Source: Verrucomicrobiota bacterium
GTDB lineage: Bacteria > Verrucomicrobiota > Verrucomicrobiia > Verrucomicrobiales > DEV007
DNA length: 64,000 nt
Assembly: GCA_030625775.1 (NCBI GenBank)
Contig: DAOUQC010000006.1
Span: 47,597 to 111,596 of the forward strand
Reading direction: 5' to 3'
This document shows, piece by piece, positions 49,757 to 60,500 of the stretch. The notes under the pieces were generated by a model, which worked only from the letters and a program-made list of their open reading frames with translations, searched no databases and had not been told where the DNA came from. Each line of letters opens with the position of its first letter. Position 1 is the first letter of the stretch. The translations under genes were made by a program, and so were the position numbers.

Positions 49757-50764
49757 TCACCGGTCCTCTGCCTCGATAACCACCACCAGAGGTCGATGAT
49801 CACTGGCCAAAAACCAATCCGGTCCATGGGGAATATAGCTCTTCTTTTTGTCGATCTCACGAAGCATCCCTTTGCTTGCCAGCACAAAATCAAAGCGAGC
49901 ATAGGAGTCCGCATAATTCCAGTAGTGCGTCCAGCGAAAACCATATTGATCCTCCATGTTTATTGCTGTGAGGTAAGAATCACTGCGGAAACGACCGCGC
50001 AGCGTACGTACCGGCGCTTCATTTTTGGTGTCATTCAGATCACCGTAAACGATCAAATTTATCCCGGGCTGTTGTTGCAAAATTTTACCAATATGCTGCC
50101 GGGCCAACAGAGCTTCGTTTTGCCGCATCAAAGCCTGGTCTGCTTCCGGCACTTCCCGCTTGGATTTCAAATGCAGCCCAATCAGACGCAAACGGTATTC
50201 AGGGGCCGGCGCTACAGTGACATCAAGGATACCTCGCTGAAAGGGCAAACGTTTGTCGCCTATCAGGTAGGTGAGATCCGTGCGAGCTTGGCGTGCGACA
50301 ATTGGAAAGCGTGACAGCAAAGCCAGGTTGCGCTCGTATACCGTAGAGGCCTCGACCAATTCAAAGTGAGGCAAATCAATGCCCGCTTTTTTAAGTCTCG
50401 ACTGGAAATCTTTCAGATACTCAATTCCCCCAATTTCACAAATCCCCACAATGTCGGGCCTAGCCTTCACCATCACCTCAATCAAAGCGGCAATCTCATC
50501 TTCTGGTTTTGGAGCCTGCTCGACACTCGCTCCGTTCACCCGCCGTTTCATCGGCAAATAATTACGTAGATTATACGAGAGAAAACGAAGCTCGTTGCCA
50601 CTGACCGGGCCCTCTGCTTTTTTGACGGAATCCTGTGCTCTGAGCCCCGATTGAAAAATCAGTCCCCCATCACAGGCAAAGAGGAAAACCAGCAAGAAAA
50701 AACCCGCAAAAAAACCTTTTGCGGGCAAGCTGTGAACCGAGACCAAAATGCTCCCGGCTCTCAT
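49757..50764 (-). CDS. Endonuclease/exonuclease/phosphatase family protein
   Basis: 'LRFLSYNLRNYLP', 'PDIVGICEIGG', 'GDLNDTKNEAPV', 'ASDHRPLVVVIE'. Confidence 0.88.
   Translation of the reverse strand: MRAGSILVSVHSLPAKGFFAGFFLLVFLFACDGGLIFQSGLRAQDSVKKAEGPVSGNELRFLSYNLRNYLPMKRRVNGASVEQAPKPEDEIAALIEVMVKARPDIVGICEIGGIEYLKDFQSRLKKAGIDLPHFELVEASTVYERNLALLSRFPIVARQARTDLTYLIGDKRLPFQRGILDVTVAPAPEYRLRLIGLHLKSKREVPEADQALMRQNEALLARQHIGKILQQQPGINLIVYGDLNDTKNEAPVRTLRGRFRSDSYLTAINMEDQYGFRWTHYWNYADSYARFDFVLASKGMLREIDKKKSYIPHGPDWFLASDHRPLVVVIEAEDR
50697..50725 (-). terminator. Intrinsic terminator downstream of tatA, inside the next ORF
   Basis: Minus strand CCCGCAAAA-GGTTT-TTTTGCGGG followed by TTTTTT: 9-bp perfect stem and 6-T tract, about 54 nt after the tatA stop. 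Confidence 0.8.
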
Positions 50765-50778
50765 GTTAAACGAAAAAG

Positions 50779-51087
50779 CTAAACGGCTGTTTCAGCTTTT
50801 TCTTCCTCGGCTTTGGCTTCTTCAGTATCGGAAGCATCATCGACCGCATCATCGTCACCGTCACTTGACTGGGCTATCGTTTCGGAAGGAGCCGGGGTGC
50901 TTTTGCTGGGGGCCGTGCCCTCGTCAGTACCACGTTTGATCTCATCTTCGAAATCCTCCTTGGCTTTTTTGAATTCCCCCATGCTCTTGCCGATGCCGCG
51001 AGCCAGCTCTGGCAGCTTCTTCGCTCCGAAAAGCAAAAGAATGACCAAAGCGATCAAAATCATTTCCTGAAAACCTATAGGACCCAT
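50779..51087 (-). CDS. tatA: Sec-independent translocase TatA/E
   Basis: 'MGPIGFQEMILIALVILLLFGAKKLPELARGIGKSMGEFKKA'. Confidence 0.92.
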   Translation of the reverse strand: MGPIGFQEMILIALVILLLFGAKKLPELARGIGKSMGEFKKAKEDFEDEIKRGTDEGTAPSKSTPAPSETIAQSSDGDDDAVDDASDTEEAKAEEEKAETAV

Positions 51088-51205
51088 AATAAAGTGTGGT
51101 TGGAGTTTTATTTAATTCTGTCTAAAGATACGATCCGCCGCAGGCTTTGCAAAGGAAAGTTTTACAGAATGGAATTCCGCTCTCCCGCTACGCCTCCCCC
51201 GCCCT

Positions 51206-53104
51206 TTACTTGAAGTCACCTGCCTTATTAAGAAAAAGCCGTGGCGTTTTTTCCGGTATTTTCACACCTGATGCATTTTCTAATCGAGGACAAGCTGAAA
51301 GGTGGAGGCTCGTCAAGCTAGAGGCCTTGAGCAATCCCTGCAGAGAAGTTATCTCCCCGCAATTAGCCAGGCACAGTTCAGTCAAATTCTGTGCTGGATC
51401 ATCAGAGCTCACACTTTTTAATGCCCCGCACATACGAAACACTGCCGCCTTCAAAGAACTTTGACCTCCGGGCAACTTGACGGTCTCCAAATTTTGCAAT
51501 TGCAGTAAATTCAAGCCCTGCAAAGCAGAAAAAGCACTCACATCAAAAGACACCAGATCCTGCTCCGAGCTTCCAAATTGTTCCTTCACGGTCAAATACT
51601 TCAAAGCAGGAAGTTTTGCCAAAGGGCTTACACTCGAACATCTCGGAAAGCGCAAACTGAGAGCACTCAGCTTTTTCAAAGCTGACGCTACTTCCTGAAG
51701 AGCCTGCACATCCTCTTCGCTCAGCATTTCAACATGGAGATTAGTGAGCTCAGCGATCCCGGCGATCAGTGTCATATCCAAATCATCCTGATCCCCTCTA
51801 ATAGCCAAACTGGAGAGCAATGGCAATTTTGAAAAATCCATCTGCACATGGGTTTTCAAAGTCAGCACCTTGCCAAAAAGCCCTGCCTCAACCAAGGGAG
51901 AGATTTCGCTGCTGTTGTAGGTCGGGCTCAAAAAAACAGTTCGCAAGCGTTCTAAACTTTGCAGACCAGCAGCCTGGGGATCGTAACATTCATCCCCCAT
52001 TCTCAACGCAGTCAATTTAGGGCATTGATTCAAACCCTTCACATTCAATTCGTTTTCATCCGGCAAAGCCAGGCTTTCAAGTTCCGGCAGCCCCCCTATA
52101 AAATCACCAAACTTACCACCGTCCTCGATATCGGCTCGCTGCAAAGACAAACATCTCAATGCCGGCCAGGCAGACTCTCCTGTTGCTGCCCCCAGGGTAA
52201 CATTACCATCAGCCACCAGAGTGGTTAAGTTTTTCAATTGAGCTACCCCTGCCAGAGGAAAATCTCCCGTCATGGTAATATCCAGGTATTCGAGCTCCTT
52301 CAAACTGCTCAAGCCATCAAAGGAAACCAAATCCCTAATAACCCGGATCGCCCGGATTTTAGAACCGGCCACACCAAGCCCCGGGGTTTTTCGCACCACA
52401 AAAGAAAAAACCGGTTTGGAACCCAGTAAGGCAAAATCCGCATCATCTAGAAAGCCCGCAAAAATGCAAACCCCACTGTCGGGAATTTCCTCTTTCAACA
52501 ACTTGAGCTGCTCCTTGCCTCCGTCATCTTCGATATCTATTCCCACTAATACGGGGCGCCCAGTCCCTCCCGTTGACCTATAAAGCTTTGATTTCTGGTA
52601 AGTGAAATACCAATCACTCTGTCCGTCAAAAGGCAGTAAAAACTCTGGTGCATACAATTCACCACTTCGCCGCCAGAGCCGCAACAACACCCAGGATTTT
52701 TCCGGCAACTCCGCCTCCCAGGTATGCAGGCCCACTCTGCGAAAAGCTGCCGGGATGCCCGGTGCCTCCACTTCATCAACAAACTCCGGCATATGCACAC
52801 GCAAGGTTTTCCATCCTGCAGGATGGCCGATCAGTTCACGGCGTTTCAACCAGACTTTCAGGAAATCGACATCCTGTTTACTCAGACTATTTGCCGGCAG
52901 CTGAAAACTCTTACCGTCGCTCATCCGGCGAATCGACACCTTACCACCACTGACTTCCAACACCCTGGCGGTCATGGTTTTGCCATTTTTTGCCGTGAAG
53001 GTGTGAATATCCCGTGAGGTTTCCTGCGCCTGAAGCAACACAATTCCGCCAAAAACCAGTAAGCCGGTAATCCCTGAAATGATAAATCGAATGGTAGCCA
53101 TCAT
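51206..53104 (-). CDS. Secreted SHD1-domain protein with leucine-rich-repeat-like region
   Basis: Start at MMATIRFIISGITGLLVFGGIVLLQAQ; SHD1 'HTFTAKNGKTMTARVLEVSGGKVSIRRMSDGKSFQLPANSLSKQDVDFL'; LRR-like 'LPELESLALPDENELNVKGLNQCPKLTALRM...NLTELCLANCGEITSLQGLLKASSLTSLHLSACPRL'. Confidence 0.75.
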   Translation of the reverse strand: MMATIRFIISGITGLLVFGGIVLLQAQETSRDIHTFTAKNGKTMTARVLEVSGGKVSIRRMSDGKSFQLPANSLSKQDVDFLKVWLKRRELIGHPAGWKTLRVHMPEFVDEVEAPGIPAAFRRVGLHTWEAELPEKSWVLLRLWRRSGELYAPEFLLPFDGQSDWYFTYQKSKLYRSTGGTGRPVLVGIDIEDDGGKEQLKLLKEEIPDSGVCIFAGFLDDADFALLGSKPVFSFVVRKTPGLGVAGSKIRAIRVIRDLVSFDGLSSLKELEYLDITMTGDFPLAGVAQLKNLTTLVADGNVTLGAATGESAWPALRCLSLQRADIEDGGKFGDFIGGLPELESLALPDENELNVKGLNQCPKLTALRMGDECYDPQAAGLQSLERLRTVFLSPTYNSSEISPLVEAGLFGKVLTLKTHVQMDFSKLPLLSSLAIRGDQDDLDMTLIAGIAELTNLHVEMLSEEDVQALQEVASALKKLSALSLRFPRCSSVSPLAKLPALKYLTVKEQFGSSEQDLVSFDVSAFSALQGLNLLQLQNLETVKLPGGQSSLKAAVFRMCGALKSVSSDDPAQNLTELCLANCGEITSLQGLLKASSLTSLHLSACPRLENASGVKIPEKTPRLFLNKAGDFK

Positions 53105-53107
53105 GCT

Positions 53108-53291
53108 CAACCTAGGGTTACCCGGCGCAAAGATCAATTCCCTACTATTAACAGCAAGTTTTGTTGATACCCCGGCCTGGGCTCCCACCCTTGCTCCGTC
53201 TCCCACATTCAGATGCCCCACCATTCCCACCTGCCCTCCAATCGCAGCTCGATTCCCGCTAGTCAATCCCAAGACCTCGGGCAACGCGGGG
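53108..53291 (-). pseudogene. LpxD-like hexapeptide acyltransferase remnant
   Basis: DPALPEVLGLTSGNRAAIGGQVGMVGHLNVGDGARVGAQAGVSTKLAVNSRELIFAPGNPRLS: hexapeptide-repeat tail of LpxD without the rest of the gene. Confidence 0.65.
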
Positions 53292-54413
53292 TCAGCCCTG
53301 CAGAGCAACACTAGGGGTCAATCGCGAGCTCCTCCACGCAGGGTACAAACCACTGACCACTCCGACTATCACCGCAATCATGACCGCCCTGGTAATAAGC
53401 GTCCAACTGAGATCAGGTTCAAGAAGACCATGAATGGCAGGTGTGGTTTCGAGAATAACACAGGTAAGTGCCCCGAGAATCACCCCGATGACTCCTCCCA
53501 GCAATCCCAGAATCGCAGATTCACATAATATAAGGTAAACAATCCGACGACGCTTCCAACCCAGTGCAAGGAAAATCCCAATCTCATGAGTGCGCTCAAA
53601 TACGGTCATCAACATGGTATTCATCACCCCGAGCACCCCGACGATGATCGCCAGCAATGAAGTACTCCAACTCATCGCCCGGGCAATCTTGAAACCTTGA
53701 CTGGTTCCAACCACCTCACTCGCCATCACTGCTCGGCCTTCAGGAAAAATTCTCTCGATTTCCGCACACAGTGCCATAGTAGCCTCTTTATCCGCTTCTG
53801 AAGGCACTTGGATGTCGATAAAATTGACCATCCCCTCGTAGCCGCTCACTTCCTGAAACAAGGGCAAGGCTAAAATCACCGCTCCGTTTTCCACCACCGA
53901 CTTGCCATCGACGATACCAACTACCTCGAAATCCTCGATCTCAACAGTCACTGTATCACCCACCTTTTTTTTCAAAACTTCAGCCGCCAGTCGGCCCAAT
54001 ACCACTACACGCTCTTTGTCGTCTTTTGGCATGCGACCTTCAACCACTTCCAATTGATCCCATGTAAACCCACCCCACTCACGCCCGGAAACCATCATCA
54101 TCGGAGCATCCTCCACACTGATCATGCGCATCAACACTGAGGTGATTTTTTTTACATTCGGCATAACAGCCAACTTGTCTTGAAGTTTCGCGTCAAAAGG
54201 CTTGGGCATCATGCCCCCTTCCATGTTGCTGACGATCACATCAATACCGATCACTTCGAGCTGTTTGACCACACTTTTTTCATAGCCGGATGCCATACCA
54301 ACTAAAGCAACCACGGCCGCGATACCGATTGATATACCAACCAGAGTGAGGCTGGTCCGCACCGGCCTGCGCCAGAGGCTACGAGTAACAATAGTTAAAA
54401 AAGTCATGCTCAA
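53292..54413 (-). CDS. MacB/LolC-type ABC transporter permease (FtsX-like)
   Basis: 'RSLWRRPVRTSLTLVGISIGIAAVVALVGMASGYEK', 'MNTMLMTVFERTHEIGIFLALGWKRRRIVYLILCESAILGLLGGVIGVILG'. Confidence 0.9.
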   Translation of the reverse strand: MSMTFLTIVTRSLWRRPVRTSLTLVGISIGIAAVVALVGMASGYEKSVVKQLEVIGIDVIVSNMEGGMMPKPFDAKLQDKLAVMPNVKKITSVLMRMISVEDAPMMMVSGREWGGFTWDQLEVVEGRMPKDDKERVVVLGRLAAEVLKKKVGDTVTVEIEDFEVVGIVDGKSVVENGAVILALPLFQEVSGYEGMVNFIDIQVPSEADKEATMALCAEIERIFPEGRAVMASEVVGTSQGFKIARAMSWSTSLLAIIVGVLGVMNTMLMTVFERTHEIGIFLALGWKRRRIVYLILCESAILGLLGGVIGVILGALTCVILETTPAIHGLLEPDLSWTLITRAVMIAVIVGVVSGLYPAWRSSRLTPSVALQG

Positions 54414-55132
54414 TTCTCCTTATTATCGTCGGATGTGTTGTTATCGGAAACAATCAAGCCATCCTTCATTTGTATCACCCGTTTGGCGTGACCCGCCACT
54501 TCAAGATCATGAGTCACCATGACCATCGTGGTATGCCGTTCTGCATGCAATTGATCAAGAAGCTCCATGATTTGCGAAGCGTTTTTACTATCAAGATTGC
54601 CTGTTGGCTCATCGGCCAGAAGAACTGCCGGTTCGTTGGCCAGACTTCGTGCGATCGCTGCTCGCTGCCTTTCTCCTCCAGAAAGTTTCAAGGGCAGATG
54701 ATCACAGCGATGAGACAAACCCACAGCATCCAGTAAGCGGACCGCCCGTTCCTTTCGCTCTGCACGCGACCATGGCATCCCGAACATCGGAATCTGGACA
54801 TTTTCCTCCACAGTGAAAGTTGGCAATAGATGGAATGACTGAAAAATAAACCCAATCTCCCTCGCCCGGTATGCTGCTGGATCAGGCAGATCATTGATAG
54901 ATTCCCCACGAAACAAAAGTTTTCCAGCAGTCAAATGATCCAAGGTGCCGAGCATATTTAGCAAAGTACTCTTACCACATCCACTTTGACCAATTATCGC
55001 TACAAAATCCCCCTCCTCAATCTTAAAATTGACCCCGCGCAAAGCCGGAACCCGCCCATCATCATATTCTTTTGTCAGCTCAATCGCTTCAAAAAGAAAT
55101 CCGGGAGCGTCAGTTTGGTCAGTGGATGTCAT
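54410..55132 (-). CDS. MacB/LolD-type ABC transporter ATPase
   Basis: '[27 protein letters not shown]', '[33 protein letters not shown]'. Confidence 0.94.
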   Translation of the reverse strand: MTSTDQTDAPGFLFEAIELTKEYDDGRVPALRGVNFKIEEGDFVAIIGQSGCGKSTLLNMLGTLDHLTAGKLLFRGESINDLPDPAAYRAREIGFIFQSFHLLPTFTVEENVQIPMFGMPWSRAERKERAVRLLDAVGLSHRCDHLPLKLSGGERQRAAIARSLANEPAVLLADEPTGNLDSKNASQIMELLDQLHAERHTTMVMVTHDLEVAGHAKRVIQMKDGLIVSDNNTSDDNKEN

Positions 55133-55197
55133 TATTTTATAGCGTAGCGTAAAACAGACAGGAGTTTAGCAGACAGTTCTTCAAATCACAAATCACA

Positions 55198-56154
55198 TTA
55201 ATCTCCTGTCGTCTCGACAGCCTTCCATTGACCACCCACCCGTGGATCAGGCAATTGGCGAATCAAGTCTGCTATGGCCGCACGGTAGCTTGAAAACGGC
55301 AGGGTATCCCCCTCCTCTTCGGGTGCCAGCCAGTCAGCGTGTTCAGGCATCTCAGAGTAGTGCATTTTCCCATTGATATGATGAATTCCGTGAAAAGGTT
55401 CATGCAATAGAGACAGAGAAATCAGCCGCCCCATCCAGCTATCCGTAATAATGCTACGCGTGCCACTGAGTGCCGTATTACCGCTCAAGCCCATGTGCTC
55501 GATATATTTGCGCCAACTTTGCAAATTACCGGTGATAAAAGCAGGGATAAAATAATTCCAAACAAACCACGGCCAAAGCTGGTAGTGGACAACCAGAGTG
55601 AAAACCACAATCCAAAATACCACGGCCAAGATCAGCTCCATCCAGATCCGACTTCTGATTCTGGGATTCCTTATTTCTGTATCATGACAGAAAAATGCCC
55701 GCCAGAAAAGGAAGGGGGTAAATACTAATCCGAAATTGAGTTCGATGAAGGCCACCAGGCGGCGTTTCCACAACGGCGCCTCCGGATCATTAAACGGCCA
55801 GAGCTCCACATCCCGTTTGCTGGCAAAATGCACATGATGTGATTGGTGCAGCATCCGGTAAAGAATGAAGCTATTACAACTAACCGCCCCCATGATTACC
55901 CCGTTAAAATCATTCAGAAAGCGATTCTTGCGAAGGCCCCAATGAGTGGCTTCATGAAAGCCGATGAGATAGCCGTGCATCAGGTGACTGACCACTAAAA
56001 CAAGCGGAATGGACAACCAGATCCATCCTCGATAAACACTGTAAGCCAACAGCACCTGCGAAAGATAAAATCCTATGTTAATGAGAAGAATAGCCGATCG
56101 GCTCACCTTTGCCGCCCATGGCGTGTAACTTACTCGACTGCTCTGTTCACTCAT
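55198..56154 (-). CDS. Membrane fatty acid desaturase
   Basis: Three His boxes: HEATHWG, HQSHHVHF, HGIHHINGKMH. Confidence 0.88.
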   Translation of the reverse strand: MSEQSSRVSYTPWAAKVSRSAILLINIGFYLSQVLLAYSVYRGWIWLSIPLVLVVSHLMHGYLIGFHEATHWGLRKNRFLNDFNGVIMGAVSCNSFILYRMLHQSHHVHFASKRDVELWPFNDPEAPLWKRRLVAFIELNFGLVFTPFLFWRAFFCHDTEIRNPRIRSRIWMELILAVVFWIVVFTLVVHYQLWPWFVWNYFIPAFITGNLQSWRKYIEHMGLSGNTALSGTRSIITDSWMGRLISLSLLHEPFHGIHHINGKMHYSEMPEHADWLAPEEEGDTLPFSSYRAAIADLIRQLPDPRVGGQWKAVETTGD

Positions 56155-56176
56155 TTTAACAAAAGGTGAAAAGCGA

Positions 56177-57559
56177 TCAGGCCTTCATTGCGGCAGGCTT
56201 GATTTTCGGATCACGGCAAACACTTGTCAACACCGCTCGGAACAGCTCGTCCAATTTATGCACATCCTCAATGGGCACAACTGATGGACGATGCAGCCAG
56301 ACCACTTCGAATCCACCATTGTCTTCAGTCAACTCGCAAGCAAGATCGAAACGAGTCGTTCCAGTCGAGATAACCCTGACCTTGGTCGAGATACCCGGCA
56401 AGGACACTTCCGGCATCGGATGATTCTGATAGGCAAATCGAGTGTCGAACACCACGTGATGATTCGGAGTCGAAGATACGTCCAAGGCTTTGGCAAGTTC
56501 GGCAAAAGGGATGGCGTGCTCGAATGCATCCATCGTCTCCTCGTGCACAAGCTTGACACGATCGGCAAATGATTGCTCCGGATCGATTTTACCCCGCAGT
56601 GGAACCACTCCCGAAAAATACCCCATCGTCTCACGCACGGATGCCTTGGTCCGGTTGGCGACCGGCGTTCCCAAAACAATATCATCCACTCCAGTCCAGC
56701 GAAAGAGCGTCAGTTGGAAAGCGGTCAGCAAAGCGTTGAAAACAGTCACTCCGGATTTACGCGCCAAATCACGGACGGCATCGGCCTGCTCGCTCGATAT
56801 CTCTGAAACCCATCTCTGCAGCCGCTCTGATTTGTCTCCCCCTTCCCCGGTTTTATCCCATAAAAGACTCGACCCAGCGAGACGTGTTTTCCAAAAACCT
56901 GCATGTTTTTCGATCTCAGCTGGCTGCCACTGGGCTCGTTCGGCCGCTCCCCATTCGGAATGAGTCATCGCCAGAGGAGAGAGGGATTCACGAATCCCTT
57001 TGATCTTACCGAGATCCAAACCCGACTCACGCAAACCGAGAATGTAGGCGGTGCATAAATCCTCAACAAATGCGCCCAGAGTCCAGCCGTCACCCACAGA
57101 GTGGTGAATGGTGAATGCCAATACGAGGTCTTCCGGACCGCGTTGCAAAATATCCATGCGATACAAAGGCCCACCCAAAAAATCGAATGACTTGGTAAAT
57201 CCTTCAGCCATCGCCGCTTCGATCGCTTCAGGCTGACCTTCAGCTTCAGTAAGCTCACGAAAATTCACGTTCGGTTCACCACCGGATGAACGAATGATCT
57301 GCAAGGGACGCTCCTTGCCCGGCAAAAACGAAGTGCGCATCGCCTCCTGGCGCTCAACTACCCTTCCGACCGCCACTTTGATCTGATCAACAGTCGCAGG
57401 TCCCTTGACCTCGAAAAACGAACAGATGTGGTTGGCGGGATTGCTTGGCTCCACCGGTGAAGTTTCCCAGATTTCCCGTTGGGAAAACGTCAGCGGTTGA
57501 AGACGAGCTTTTCCACTCGCCAGCAACTCCTTCAACCGGGACTGCTTGCCCTTTTTCAT
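56177..57559 (-). CDS. Stand-alone condensation-domain acyltransferase
   Basis: 'LQPLTFSQREIWETSPVEPSNPANHICSFFEVKGP', catalytic 'FTIHHSVGDGWTLG' (HHxxxDG), 'VDDIVLGTPVANRTKASVRETMGYFSGVVPLRG'. Confidence 0.9.
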   Translation of the reverse strand: MKKGKQSRLKELLASGKARLQPLTFSQREIWETSPVEPSNPANHICSFFEVKGPATVDQIKVAVGRVVERQEAMRTSFLPGKERPLQIIRSSGGEPNVNFRELTEAEGQPEAIEAAMAEGFTKSFDFLGGPLYRMDILQRGPEDLVLAFTIHHSVGDGWTLGAFVEDLCTAYILGLRESGLDLGKIKGIRESLSPLAMTHSEWGAAERAQWQPAEIEKHAGFWKTRLAGSSLLWDKTGEGGDKSERLQRWVSEISSEQADAVRDLARKSGVTVFNALLTAFQLTLFRWTGVDDIVLGTPVANRTKASVRETMGYFSGVVPLRGKIDPEQSFADRVKLVHEETMDAFEHAIPFAELAKALDVSSTPNHHVVFDTRFAYQNHPMPEVSLPGISTKVRVISTGTTRFDLACELTEDNGGFEVVWLHRPSVVPIEDVHKLDELFRAVLTSVCRDPKIKPAAMKA

Positions 57560-57576
57560 TCAATGTCCTTCAAGAC

Positions 57577-60500
57577 TTAACTCGATGGCGTAGCAGCCTC
57601 TGGTTCCGTTTCAGTTTCCGCTTTGTCAGCCGGCTCGTCTTCCAGAAGTCCATCGAGCTCGTCATCAGACAATGCATCCAGATCGACCTCGTCCAAAGAC
57701 AACTCTTCCTCGACTGGAGCTTTCTCTTCAGCAGCACCCGGCGAGCTTTCACCTCCACCGAGGTGACCTGAGATCAAGGTGGCAATCTGACCGATCGTCC
57801 GGGCTCTCATCAAGCTGGTCGGCGGTAAAGTCACGCCGATTGAACTCTCGATCAACGTCTCGATCTCCACGCCCATGAGCGAATCTAGTCCAAGGTCGGT
57901 GAGCGGCTGGTCTTCACGAAGCGTTTCAGGTTTCACGCGCAACACTGAACCAACGATGTCCTGCACCGCCTGACAGATAACGCTTTCGCGTTCATCTGCA
58001 TCAGCTGATTCAATCTTAACCCGCCAGTCGCCCGCGCCACTTCCGGATTCGTCGATTTCCACTCCGTCAGCAAAGATGCGCTCAAGCAATGGATTCTCCT
58101 GCATGGTGCGGAACGATTGACGCCACTTCGCCCAATCAACCCGAATGGCAGCCGCTTGAGCGACATTGGCATCGAGGAATGATTCAAGCAGTGCCGTCAC
58201 TTCGCTCGGTTCGATCGAAGAGGTTCCCTGTCTTTCCAGGAACTCAGCCACACGTTCGTTTCGTGCCACATAACCCTCGCCACCCAGAACACCCCAGTTC
58301 ACTCCCAGCGAAGGAAGTCCAAGAGAATGACGGTGGTGAGTCAGAGCATCGATAAATGCGTTGGCTGCAGAATAGTTGCCCTGTGCCGGGTTTCCGAAAA
58401 TACTCGAAATCGACGAGAACATCACAAAAGCATCCAGATCCATTTCTGCGGTTCCTTGATGCAACAACCACGCTCCGAGAGCTTTCGGTGCCATTACCGA
58501 TTCCATTCGCTCAGGATTCAAATCCGCCAGCGGCGCATCGTCAATCACCATGGCAAGATGATAAACTCCTTTCAAGGGACGACCTGTAGCAACGACCGCT
58601 TTGAAGATCCCTTTCACGTCTTCCGGGGAACCCACATCAGCGGCCACTGGCAAAGTCTCGACTCCGAGCTCCTTCAGCTCCTCAATAAATTCATCAGCTC
58701 CTTCGGTAGCGCCACCTTGTCGACTGGTCAGAGTCAAATGACGCGCACCTGCTTCAACCAGCCATTTAGCCAGCACTCGACCAAAACCACCGAATCCACC
58801 AGTGATCAGATAAGTGGCTTCCGGATCAACAGAGAATTCCGGATGCAATGGAGTGCCCACTCGATGAACGAATGGATCAGCAAATGCGATCACCACCTTG
58901 CCGATGTGCTTACCTGCCGCCATCAGACGGAAGGCGGCATCCACACGACAGGCCGGGAAGGTGCGGAACGGCAATGCCGTCAACTCACCTTCGTCTACCA
59001 GGTCGACGATTTCCTTCAACAGATCACGGGTCAGCTCGGCATCACCCGCAAAGATAGCATCCATGGCGACCACGTGGAAAGAGGCGTTGCGACGCAAAGA
59101 GAACAGCGGAAGTTTTGAGTTCTGATAAATATCGCGCTTGCCGATTTCAACAAAACGACCGGATTCAGCAAGACAGGACAGACCCATTGGAATCGCTTCG
59201 GCGGCGAGTGCGTTCAGCACCACGTCCACTCCTCGACGATCGGTCAGTTCCATCACCTTTTCGGCGAAATCCCCCTTACGGGAATCGATTACCTCGGCAA
59301 CTCCCAGAGTCTTCAACATTTCACGTTTAACCGGGCTGCCCGCAGAGGCGATCACCTTGGCACCCAAGTGGTGCGCAATTTGAATAGCCGCCATGCCGAC
59401 TCCACCTGCTCCAGCGTGAACCAGGATCCATTCACCCTTACGCAAACGCGCAGTGTGTTTCAAAGCATACCAGGAGGTCATGAATACCACCGGCAAAGTT
59501 GCCGCTTCTTCATGGGACACTCCTTCCGGAATGAGAGTCACATCAGCTGCTCGCGCCAGGGTGTGCGTAGCAAGTCCGAAAACCGCCAGTCCGAAAACCT
59601 GGTCACCGACAGCCACCGTATCCACACCTTTACCGATCGCGATAATTTCACCGGCGACCTCATCACCATACATCCGTGCATCGGCCGTTTCCGCCGGGTA
59701 AAGTGCAAGCGCTTTAAGCACATCGCGGAAGTTCATCCCCGCTGCTTTGACCTTAATCAAAACTTCACCTTCACCACACTGCTCATTTTCAAAGGCAGTA
59801 AATTTCAAACTGTCGAGAATACCACGCTCACGGGATTCCAGGCGCAAAGACACGTCCGGATCCAGAGCTTGTTCCTCGGATGCCAATCCACGTGAAAGAC
59901 GCTGGGCGTATCTCGCCTCGCCTCGCAAAGCCACCTCTCGGTCACCACTTACATCCCGCAGTTCAGCCAAAAGTATTTCCGCATCATCAGACGATGCAAC
60001 AGGCGGCAAATCGACTCCCTGACAAGGGATGTTCGGATGCTCACTGAGAACCACCCGAAAAAGACCAATCGAAGGTCCCTGAGCCACAGCCACCGGAACA
60101 TTATCGCGTCCCGCAGGTTGTGCTCCACGAGTGATGTGATCAACCCTCGCTCCACCGGTGGGGAAAAACTGATCCAGAGTATGGGAAAAATGCAGCATCT
60201 CATCGGTGCCCATCAGAGCATCGTCGCCATCGTTTCCAATGTCCTCGTCCATGGACCACATGTAGACAAAACGCTGAGGCGCATCGTCCGCATTCCACGA
60301 CTCGAACAGCTGGGTCCAGTCTTCCGGATTTCCCGGATCCATCTCAAAAGTATCTTCATCTTGTGAAGCATATTCGCTGCCACGATTCACCACGCGGCAC
60401 TGTTTGCCTTCCGAGCGAAGAGTGTCGGCAAGATTTGCTCCCACACCTCCTTTATCTGCAAAAACCACCCATGAGGTTGCTTCAGGTTCTGTCGGAGTTT

